Positions 16,919 through 23,896 of a DNA stretch of 36,465 nt are shown one piece after another. A program made the translations under genes and the position numbers. Source of the stretch: Bacteroidota bacterium. GTDB taxonomy: Bacteria > Bacteroidota > Rhodothermia > Balneolales > Balneolaceae. The notes beneath the pieces were generated by a model. It made no database searches and had not been told where the DNA came from. It saw only the letters and a list, made by a program, of their open reading frames with translations. Numbering within the stretch: position 1 is the first letter of the stretch; every line of letters starts with the position of its first letter. The stretch spans positions 1 through 36,465 of the forward strand of contig JAQCBZ010000013.1 in assembly GCA_027621355.1 (NCBI GenBank), written 5' to 3'.

Positions 16919-17926
16919 TTAATGCCCTGCATGAATGGAGGATGGATTCATAGGGACTTCTGAAAGATCATCCTCAGTCGAGTCTTGAAAGTTAGTATCA
17001 ACCATTGAGCCACCTCGTGGGTGTGCTTTCGCATGAATCGACTTTAAATGTTCTACGCTGGTATGCGTATATATTTGTGTTGCCGAAAGACTTGCATGCC
17101 CCAAAAACTCTTTAATAATTCGAATATCCGCCCCCCGGTCAAGCATTCGTGTGGCAAAACTATGACGAATCACGTGAGGACTCTTCTTCGTGGCTTCACT
17201 TACTCGGTCCAAATAGTCTCTTACCAAGCGCTGAATCATGCGTGGATACACACGAGCGCCTTTAATCGTCACGAATAGAGGGTCAAGTGGTGTGGACGAC
17301 CATCCTTTTTGCTCTCTAGCACGAAGCATGTCGTTTAAGGCATTTTGCGCTTTTCCTCCAAGAGGTAATACGCGCTCTTTGTTGCCCTTGCCAAGGACTT
17401 TCACTTGGCGCTGCTGCAGATTATAATCAGCAATATTCAACCCAACAAGCTCACTCAATCTCATTCCTGTGGAATAAAGAACTTCCAAAATGGCTCGTTC
17501 TTGCATTGCCTCGAACGAATCCCCAGGCAAATCGCTCAGTGCATCCAAACATTTAGCCATCTCTTCATCAGATATGACAACTGGAAGGCGTTTTTCCTTT
17601 TTGGGAAGTAACAGTGTCTCTGTAGGATTACGATCGATATAGTCTCGTTTCTGTAAATAAGCGAAAAACGATTTCAGGCTTGACGCTTTTCGAGCTATAG
17701 TGGTCTTTTTGAGCCCTTGCTCTAACAAGGCATGTAACCACATGCGCAGGGTAATAGAAGGGGTTTGTTCTAAGTCCTGCTCATCCAGTTGGTCTATGGG
17801 CTTTTGTAGTGAGTCGGCAAGAAATTCAAGGAATTGTCTAATATCTCGCCCATAAGCCTCCTTAGTGTGAACTGAGGCATTTCGTTCAATCCTTAGATAA
17901 CTCAAGAAGGAAGACAAGGAATCCAT
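16919..17926 (-). CDS. xerC: Tyrosine recombinase XerC/XerD family
   Basis: The 335-residue protein has an N-terminal SAM-like core-binding domain (about 1-100) and a catalytic domain with a complete set of residues: Arg156 (STGMRLSEL), Lys180 (GKGNKER), His251 and Arg254 (HVIRHSFATR), His277 (LGHASL) and nucleophile Tyr286 (TQIYTHT). Length and motif spacing fit the housekeeping Xer recombinase that resolves chromosome dimers at dif. The setting beside hpf and hprK, without phage or transposon genes, argues against a mobile-element integrase. XerC and XerD are hard to separate by eye. A 35-residue acidic C-terminal tail follows the domain and is not conserved. Confidence 0.88.
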   Translation of the reverse strand: MDSLSSFLSYLRIERNASVHTKEAYGRDIRQFLEFLADSLQKPIDQLDEQDLEQTPSITLRMWLHALLEQGLKKTTIARKASSLKSFFAYLQKRDYIDRNPTETLLLPKKEKRLPVVISDEEMAKCLDALSDLPGDSFEAMQERAILEVLYSTGMRLSELVGLNIADYNLQQRQVKVLGKGNKERVLPLGGKAQNALNDMLRAREQKGWSSTPLDPLFVTIKGARVYPRMIQRLVRDYLDRVSEATKKSPHVIRHSFATRMLDRGADIRIIKEFLGHASLSATQIYTHTSVEHLKSIHAKAHPRGGSMVDTNFQDSTEDDLSEVPMNPSSIHAGH

Positions 17927-17954
17927 ACCTCAATATGTTTGGCTTTTACCTTAG

Positions 17955-19154
17955 TTACAACTCAATTTTACGACCCTTCCACACGGTAGGTTTCCCTCTA
18001 AATTGATTCCATAATATTTGAACGGCAAGAGCTTCAAACCACAATACTCCTAAAAAATGAAGTGGACTACTTAATAGGGGCCACTTCTGGCTCCAATTCA
18101 CTGTACCACGGTATAACATGCCTAGAAACGTAGCGAGTGCAGCAATTCCCCAAGTATCTAATGGAACTGGGTACGTTATCCCTGCAAGGAGGATAATGGG
18201 AGGGACTACATAGACGACTGCATGCAGCAGTCCCATGAAGAGAAAAAGAGGAGTGTTGTATCCAAATCCAGCAAAGAAGTTCTTCATAAATCCTTCCCAC
18301 ATTTGTTGTGGCGATTGGTACATCCTACAGAAGACATCATCAACACCTTTATACATTTGTAACGTGTATCCTTGACGAACAACACGTTTTGCAAGCTCAA
18401 CATCCTCCACGATATGGTGTTTCACAGAGTCATGTCCCCCAATCGCTTGATAGGTATCCCTATGAAACGTCATCCATTGACCATTGGCCGCTGCAAATTG
18501 GAAAGCCAAACGTTTGTAAAGTGAAGACGGCATCCAGCGCGGTTTACGTGCTTGATAGCGAATTGGAAGGAAGGTAAGCAACGCTACATAGACATGTGGA
18601 ATCACAACCATTTCCCAAAACGTGCCAAGAACTTGTTGCGGCCAAATGGTAATACAACCATCTTTTTGAGCGCTCGACTTCTCAAAATAGGAGACGAAGC
18701 GAGTTAAAAATGCTTCAGAACACCAGACATCAGCATCAACAAAGCATATCCACGGGGTTGTTGCTTGATCTGCAGCTTGTTGGCATGCCCATGATTTACC
18801 AAGCCAACCAATGGGCCGAGGCGCGCTTTGAATCACCCTCAAGTTTGTGAAGTGATCTTGCAATGATGCCAATACATCTTGAGTGTAGTCTGTAGATTCA
18901 TCATCCACGACAAGAATCTCGCAGCCTGTCTTACAAAATAGGGGGAGATGTTTCTCAAGATGGTGAGCCTCGTTCCTTGCAGGGATACAAAATGAGACCT
19001 GGTATTTCGAGGCTTCGTCACTCTTGCCATGTGGGTGAGGAAAGCGCTTGAAGTCGAGACGATTTCGAAGATAATGACCCCAAGAGAGGAGAATTACAAA
19101 GACAGCACCATACAATAGTATATTGATCATGGAAGGCATAGAGTCGTAGAGCAT
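17955..19154 (-). CDS. GT2 glycosyltransferase, probable carotenoid (CruC/CrtQ-like)
   Basis: The 399-residue membrane-associated GT-A enzyme has an N-terminal transmembrane helix, then VSFCIPARNEAHHLE, VVDDESTDYT with Asp84-Asp85, PIGWLGKSWACQQA and the metal-binding DAD at 140-142. EDVELAKRV follows in the acceptor region, and two or three hydrophobic helices at 290-370. The GWLGKxWA plus DADV combination is typical of the CruC/CrtQ/hopanoid-associated branch. Divergent neighbour crtC supports transfer of sugar to a hydroxylated carotenoid, but this is inference. Alternative starts at 19139 and 19130 exist. The gene lies 28 bases ahead of xerC, so it heads that operon. Confidence 0.78.
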   Translation of the reverse strand: MLYDSMPSMINILLYGAVFVILLSWGHYLRNRLDFKRFPHPHGKSDEASKYQVSFCIPARNEAHHLEKHLPLFCKTGCEILVVDDESTDYTQDVLASLQDHFTNLRVIQSAPRPIGWLGKSWACQQAADQATTPWICFVDADVWCSEAFLTRFVSYFEKSSAQKDGCITIWPQQVLGTFWEMVVIPHVYVALLTFLPIRYQARKPRWMPSSLYKRLAFQFAAANGQWMTFHRDTYQAIGGHDSVKHHIVEDVELAKRVVRQGYTLQMYKGVDDVFCRMYQSPQQMWEGFMKNFFAGFGYNTPLFLFMGLLHAVVYVVPPIILLAGITYPVPLDTWGIAALATFLGMLYRGTVNWSQKWPLLSSPLHFLGVLWFEALAVQILWNQFRGKPTVWKGRKIEL

Positions 19155-19221
19155 GGTTTAAAATACACAGAAGTAGTTCACCGACTGAATGAAGTCTAGG
19201 AAGATGTTGTTTTAAACTTCG

Positions 19222-20340
19222 ATGAATATATTATCCAACCAATATTTAGATCTACAAAAGCAGGATAAGCCGTCAGGAGGTTACGAATGGTGGTATTTTG
19301 ACGCCATCTCAACCTGTAATACGTGGAGTGTGGTTTTGATTTTTTATGAAGGAAATCCATTCTCTCCACACTATCATGGTGCACTCCAAAATAATCGCTC
19401 TGAAGAGACCCCAGGCCCAAAGCCTCAAGAGTACCCCGCCATCACGCTTTCGATTTATAAAAAGGGTCAACCCATCTATTATTCCTTTCAAGAGATAGAA
19501 CCACATTCATTTACCATCGATACTTCGATGCAAACGCATCAAGTACGCCTAATATTTGGGCCTCACTCCATCTTTTTGACTCGAGATCGAGATCAGTACC
19601 GAGCCGAGATACAACTAGATGACACGCTGCCTAATGGTGACACGCTCCAAGGCCATTTACACTACAGCTCTGCACTGAAAGAGCCTGTAAGATCCCTCAT
19701 TGATGAATCACAAGACGAGCTAGGAGCGCACTCATGGATTTTATGTATGGAGTCAGCCCAAGTACAAGCCAAGCTACAGTTGGGTGGGAAAAATGCCCAA
19801 GAATTAACCTTCGAGGGACAAGGATATCATGACCATAATGTTGGCATGGAACCGATGCATAAATCATTCATGGACTGGCACTGGGGAAGAGCACATTTTG
19901 AGAATGGCTCTTTTTTGCTCTATTACGTCATGACTCAACTAGATGGTTCGATTACGGGTGGAGCATGGATTTCAAATGCTACCGACGGATTGGTGCATTT
20001 CACACAAGATGTGCTGATTACACCCTTTCTAAATCGCTCTTTTTTTGGTCTAAAAAATCTAAAATCACTTCTTATTACATCCGATGATGGTTCGAAGCTG
20101 GAAGTTCGAAGGCAAACACTCAGTGATAATGGCCCCTTTTACCAGCGCTTCCACTCCAAAGTGCATTGGGGAGAAGCAACAACCACAGGGATCAGTGAAT
20201 ACATCGTACCCTCTAGGATCGTGAATACATCGTCCTGGCCACTGATTAATTTACGTCTTCGCAAAGAGGGGAAGACACCAAGCTGGGTACAAAAAAGTCG
20301 ATTTTTCTACGACTTGACTTGGAAATCAACCTTTTGGTGA
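19222..20340 (+). CDS. CrtC-like carotenoid 1,2-hydratase
   Basis: A 372-residue protein of the CrtC/AttH lipocalin-like two-domain family. The N-terminal signature GGYEWWYFDA (19-28) and the mid-protein FEGQGYHDHNVGMEPMHKSF, then DWHWGRA, are the characteristic Trp/His-rich motifs of hydroxyneurosporene synthase. The enzyme adds water to the terminal double bond of acyclic or monocyclic carotenes, giving a tertiary hydroxyl that can be glycosylated. The divergent GT2 gene is a logical partner. No signal peptide is visible. The last 15 bases overlap the end of the opposing hydrolase gene. AttH-type proteins with other roles exist, so the carotenoid assignment is probable rather than certain. 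Confidence 0.8.
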   Translation: MNILSNQYLDLQKQDKPSGGYEWWYFDAISTCNTWSVVLIFYEGNPFSPHYHGALQNNRSEETPGPKPQEYPAITLSIYKKGQPIYYSFQEIEPHSFTIDTSMQTHQVRLIFGPHSIFLTRDRDQYRAEIQLDDTLPNGDTLQGHLHYSSALKEPVRSLIDESQDELGAHSWILCMESAQVQAKLQLGGKNAQELTFEGQGYHDHNVGMEPMHKSFMDWHWGRAHFENGSFLLYYVMTQLDGSITGGAWISNATDGLVHFTQDVLITPFLNRSFFGLKNLKSLLITSDDGSKLEVRRQTLSDNGPFYQRFHSKVHWGEATTTGISEYIVPSRIVNTSSWPLINLRLRKEGKTPSWVQKSRFFYDLTWKSTFW

Positions 20341-21123
20341 AGCAGGTTTAAGTGTTTTATAGAATGCTAAGGTGCTTTTGTCAAATAATCGAGGCTTCTC
20401 GACACTGCAAACATGACCACAATCTGAAAAGATCTCTAAACCATACGATGGGTAGATGGTACTCAATTGCTTCACATGCTTCAAAAATAAGTGATCCTCT
20501 TCGCCCATGATGAAAAGGGTAGGGACAGGGATCTCAACCTGACAAAACAGCTTAAAGGCTTCAGGTACCTTCTTGGTCAATTCAAACCAACGCAGAAACT
20601 CTTGTTGACTCATTTTCTTGGCTTCACGGACAAACAATCGTCTTGTGGCCTTATGATTACGCTTTGGCATGATGATCCACGCAAAGAGCCTGTAAAGAGT
20701 CATAAACGGAATCCATGACTTCACCGTGTGACCAAAGTTGACTAATGTCCACGTCCACTGATCAAACCGTGTGATCGCACCAACCATCACCAGTGAACGA
20801 ACTCTCTCTGGGACTCTATGCACCATCCAACGCTGTAATATAGCGCCAAGCGAAATCCCAACCACATGTGCACTTTGTACCCCACACGCGTCCATAACCT
20901 TGGTTACATCTTGTGTGAGTAAATCAAGTGTGTACGGTTGGTGTGTATGTGCCACCTTGGATTGTCCGTGCCCACGAAGATCTACAAGTAGGATATTAAA
21001 TCGATCCTTGAAGGCTTTGATGTGTTGTGTCCAAATACGGGAGGATCCACCAGCACCATGCAAAAACAAAACCCACTCATGACGATCAGACACCTTGTGA
21101 ACCGTGTGATGCAAGAGATCCAT
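20326..21123 (-). CDS. Alpha/beta hydrolase
   Basis: The 265-residue protein from the ATG at 21123 (MDLLHHTVHK) begins 10 bases after the tadA stop; another ATG at 21153 would overlap tadA. It shows LFLHGAGGSSRIW (HG oxyanion motif), LVDLRGHGQS, nucleophile Ser91 in VGISLGA, an acid in FIMGEEDHLF and His in CGHVCSVEKP. The triad is complete. The cap region is helical and basic. Substrate is unknown; candidates are esters or lactones. It is the last gene of the nupC-PPIase-tadA operon and converges on crtC with a 15-bp tail-to-tail overlap. Confidence 0.85.
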   Translation of the reverse strand: MDLLHHTVHKVSDRHEWVLFLHGAGGSSRIWTQHIKAFKDRFNILLVDLRGHGQSKVAHTHQPYTLDLLTQDVTKVMDACGVQSAHVVGISLGAILQRWMVHRVPERVRSLVMVGAITRFDQWTWTLVNFGHTVKSWIPFMTLYRLFAWIIMPKRNHKATRRLFVREAKKMSQQEFLRWFELTKKVPEAFKLFCQVEIPVPTLFIMGEEDHLFLKHVKQLSTIYPSYGLEIFSDCGHVCSVEKPRLFDKSTLAFYKTLKPASPKG

Positions 21124-21133
21124 GTTACTTTTG

Positions 21134-21619
21134 TTAAGCCTGTTTGGATCCATGTCTCAATCCCTGGAAGAATGTCTTCATAAGCGCGGCACACTCATCT
21201 TCTAGTATGCCACCATAAACCTCACGGGCTGAGGCGTTGGGGCCAGATTCAGGTCCAAGGATGGATCGAATCGATCCACAGGCTCCTGTTTTTGGCTCCT
21301 GCGCCCCGAAGATGACTCTGGGGATGCGAGCTAGCTCAATGGCTCCAGCGCACATTGTACACGGCTCTATGGTCACATATAGTGTTGATGCGGTTAAATA
21401 TTTCTCCTGCAAAGCATCGCTTGCACTGGAGATGGCAATCATTTCCGCATGGGCAGAGGCATCTTGGAGTTTTTCAACTTGGTTCCATCCTTTGCCAATC
21501 ACTCTACCTTCATGGACAATCACAGCGCCGATGGGGACATCTCCAGTACGCAGTGATTGGGTTGCACAGTCAAGTGCTTGCCTCATGAATTTGTGATGCT
21601 GCTCCATGCCTTCCAGCAT
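21134..21619 (-). CDS. tadA: tRNA-specific adenosine deaminase
   Basis: The 161-residue zinc deaminase converts A34 to inosine in tRNA-Arg(ACG). HAE (57-59, in DASAHAEMIAI) supplies a zinc ligand and the proton-shuttle glutamate; Cys87 and Cys90 in EPCTMCAGAI complete the zinc site. The FGAQEPKTGACGS segment is typical of TadA rather than of guanine or cytosine deaminases. The start at 21619 leaves 4 bases after surA; ATG at 21607 (MEQHHKF) also fits. A longer frame upstream would run into surA. Confidence 0.9.
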   Translation of the reverse strand: MLEGMEQHHKFMRQALDCATQSLRTGDVPIGAVIVHEGRVIGKGWNQVEKLQDASAHAEMIAISSASDALQEKYLTASTLYVTIEPCTMCAGAIELARIPRVIFGAQEPKTGACGSIRSILGPESGPNASAREVYGGILEDECAALMKTFFQGLRHGSKQA

Positions 21620-21623
21620 GAGA

Positions 21624-23009
21624 TTATCGAGAGGATGAGAGAGCTTCTGGCACACCAATATATTCGATGTAGACATCTTCACGGATTTCATTCAACCATG
21701 CCGTGAGTTTCTGTGTCTGCTTTTGCTGCAGAGCGATCTGTTCAATGCGTTGATAATCTTGCTCAAGATTGGCGGTGTGCTCTTCAATTCGTTGATCTAG
21801 GCGAAGAATTCGAAAAGCTTGTGTTTCATTGGCATCTGGAAGCACAATAGGTTTTGGCTCAGAAATATCCCCTTCCTCATCTAATAAAAGTACGGTTCTA
21901 TAGGTTGCGGGATCTAGGCCACGCAAAGGGTAGAATCGGTCACCGGTTTGAGCATTGTACAGCCGCCCTCCAGCATTGGACGATTCATCATCATCTGAGT
22001 ACGCTCTTGCTGCATCTGAGAAGGCATAGAGTCCATCTTGAACCTTTTCACGGATGGCTATTAATGAGTCAATGGTTCCTTGTTCATCAATAGTAGCTTG
22101 ATCAATCATGATCAGAATATTGTTGGTTTCGATCCGGTTGCCTTCCTTTTTGTTTAGCCGAATCACATGGAAACCAAAACTTGTTTCAACCACCTCTGAG
22201 ATTTCACCAGGTTGTAGGGCAGAGGCTGCAGCTGCATATTCACTCACCAAATCGGAAAGGGGGAGCATTGGTATCAGGCCGCCACGAGGTGCACTGGGGC
22301 CATCACTGTACTCCTGAGCCATCTCTTCAAATGACTCCCCAGACAGAATCCGTTCTCGAACCATAGCCGCACGGTCAAAGGCACTTCGACGCGCATCCTG
22401 AGACACTTCCGGAGTCAGCACAATCTGAGACAGAGCAACTTGCTCAGGGATTGTGGGGAGTGAATCTTCTGGAAATGTTGCAAAAAAGGCCTCAACTTCG
22501 GGTCTTGTAATAGTGACTTGTCCCATAACCTGAGATTGTAGTTGTGAAACCACTAGTTGCTGCCGAAATGGTTCACGAAACTCACGACGTAATTCTGCCA
22601 CTGACTTACCGAAAGCACGTTCTAGTGCGGTTTCTGAACCGGCTTGTTGGATCAATTCCTGCACCCGTACATCCATCTGGCGATTGACCTGATCATTGGT
22701 CACGACCACAGAATCTTTTTGTGCCTGTATCAACATAACCTTATTGTCAATCATCGATTCTAGCGCATCTTTCCAGAGAGATTCAGAAAATGACATCTCT
22801 TCTCCTTGTAGCCTCACTTGCTGAATATATTGGGCAAGCTCCTGATCCACTTCCGATTTTAGGATAATTTGATCGTTGACAATGGCAACGATGCGATCGG
22901 CTTCCTTGGCTGTAGATTGCCCCTGCACAACACCTAAGAAACCAAACCATAAGAAGAACCCTAGGCTCATTAGAAACACAGTGTGGGAAGCACTTCGTAA
23001 TAGATTCAT
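21624..23009 (-). CDS. surA: SurA-like periplasmic chaperone/peptidyl-prolyl isomerase
   Basis: The 461-residue protein from the ATG at 23009, 7 bases after the preceding stop, has a signal peptide with hydrophobic VFLMSLGFFLWFGFLGVV and cleavage near VQGQS. A SurA N-terminal chaperone domain follows (ADRIVAIVNDQIILKSEVDQ and helices up to about 160). A well-conserved parvulin domain comes next (about 190-290: VALSQIVLTP, FEEMAQEYSDGPSAPRGG, GFHVIRL), and a second, divergent parvulin region (about 300-400) after it. It should escort outer-membrane proteins through the periplasm. The many barrel proteins in this lineage fit that job. Confidence 0.88.
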   Translation of the reverse strand: MNLLRSASHTVFLMSLGFFLWFGFLGVVQGQSTAKEADRIVAIVNDQIILKSEVDQELAQYIQQVRLQGEEMSFSESLWKDALESMIDNKVMLIQAQKDSVVVTNDQVNRQMDVRVQELIQQAGSETALERAFGKSVAELRREFREPFRQQLVVSQLQSQVMGQVTITRPEVEAFFATFPEDSLPTIPEQVALSQIVLTPEVSQDARRSAFDRAAMVRERILSGESFEEMAQEYSDGPSAPRGGLIPMLPLSDLVSEYAAAASALQPGEISEVVETSFGFHVIRLNKKEGNRIETNNILIMIDQATIDEQGTIDSLIAIREKVQDGLYAFSDAARAYSDDDESSNAGGRLYNAQTGDRFYPLRGLDPATYRTVLLLDEEGDISEPKPIVLPDANETQAFRILRLDQRIEEHTANLEQDYQRIEQIALQQKQTQKLTAWLNEIREDVYIEYIGVPEALSSSR

Positions 23010-23016
23010 AAACACA

Positions 23017-23892
23017 TCAATTTGTAATAGGAACAAGTTCAATACGACCTGCTGACTCAAACTCACCTAATAAATTACGCATATAGGCTTGATTTAAGGC
23101 ATCTTTTTTCTGTTGTCGTAACCAAGACTCAATCCATTGACGACTCCAATCAGAATCTGGCACATCTCCCGCTTCCAGCCTCGAGGTAATCTGAATGAAA
23201 TGCCATCGCCCAGCAATTCTATAAACGTCTGATACTTCTGTGACACCCAATACACGAAGCAGGGATTGGAGCTGAGGTATATCAGAAAACCATTGAGATA
23301 GGGGGCGTATTTGCTCGGATTGTTGGACTCTGGCTTGAGGGTCAAGACTGTACTGCTGGGCAATCTCTTGCCATGCACGCCCTCCCAACAACTCCGAGCG
23401 TGCATTCAAAGCTTCTTGATACGATGATGTGGTTACATGCCGTATTCTAAACCAAGGCTCATCAAACTGAAATCGATCACGGTTCTGTAAGTAAAAATCT
23501 TGAATCTCAGCCTGGGTGACCTCTACCCTTGAGTCATTATGCTGCTCTAAATAGATTGCAAACTCATCCTCTAGTAATTTTGAGCGCAATTCTTGTTGGC
23601 GAGACAGGTAGCGTGAAGTCTTATCAAGTCCAATCGACCGAGCGTGTGCCCGTATCATTTCACGTTCCACCCATGATTTCTGTGCAGACCTATAAAATGA
23701 GAGCGTATCAACAACCCCAGGAGTTTGCAATAACTGCTGAGTCAACTGCTGTTGGGTTAGCACTTGATTGTCTACAACTGCAATAACCTCAGACGCTGTA
23801 GCTGCAATCCTTGTATCGGTACAACCCGATTGTATAAGCAGAGATAAACTGAGTGCCATTAAAACCAATAATTGCTTTGTTGAACGAATCAA
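23017..23892 (-). CDS. PpiC/SurA-like lipoprotein, probably without isomerase activity
   Basis: The 291-residue protein most likely starts with TTG at 23892. This gives a proper lipoprotein signal (MIRSTKQLLVLMALSLSLLIQSGC, basic then hydrophobic, Cys24), while the first ATG (23856) would remove the positive charges. The N-terminal chaperone-type region reads ATASEVIAVVDNQVLTQQQLTQQLL. A reduced parvulin-like region (about 140-240: FRIRHVTTSSYQEALNARSELLGGRAWQEIAQQYS...) lacks the usual GGxLGW/F loop and catalytic His pattern. It sits between two full PPIase genes with gaps of 4 and 7 bases. It may be an outer- or inner-membrane-tethered chaperone; activity is doubtful. Confidence 0.7.
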   Translation of the reverse strand: MIRSTKQLLVLMALSLSLLIQSGCTDTRIAATASEVIAVVDNQVLTQQQLTQQLLQTPGVVDTLSFYRSAQKSWVEREMIRAHARSIGLDKTSRYLSRQQELRSKLLEDEFAIYLEQHNDSRVEVTQAEIQDFYLQNRDRFQFDEPWFRIRHVTTSSYQEALNARSELLGGRAWQEIAQQYSLDPQARVQQSEQIRPLSQWFSDIPQLQSLLRVLGVTEVSDVYRIAGRWHFIQITSRLEAGDVPDSDWSRQWIESWLRQQKKDALNQAYMRNLLGEFESAGRIELVPITN

Positions 23893-23896
23893 GATT

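Noticed and set aside
16919-17926. Tyrosine recombinase as integrase of a mobile element
   Set aside because: No attachment repeats, tRNA, phage or transfer genes surround it, and the length and motifs fit the housekeeping Xer type.
21237-21596. 119-codon plus-strand open frame opposite tadA
   Set aside because: Antisense shadow of the deaminase, including its zinc-binding codons; no start signal or homology pattern.
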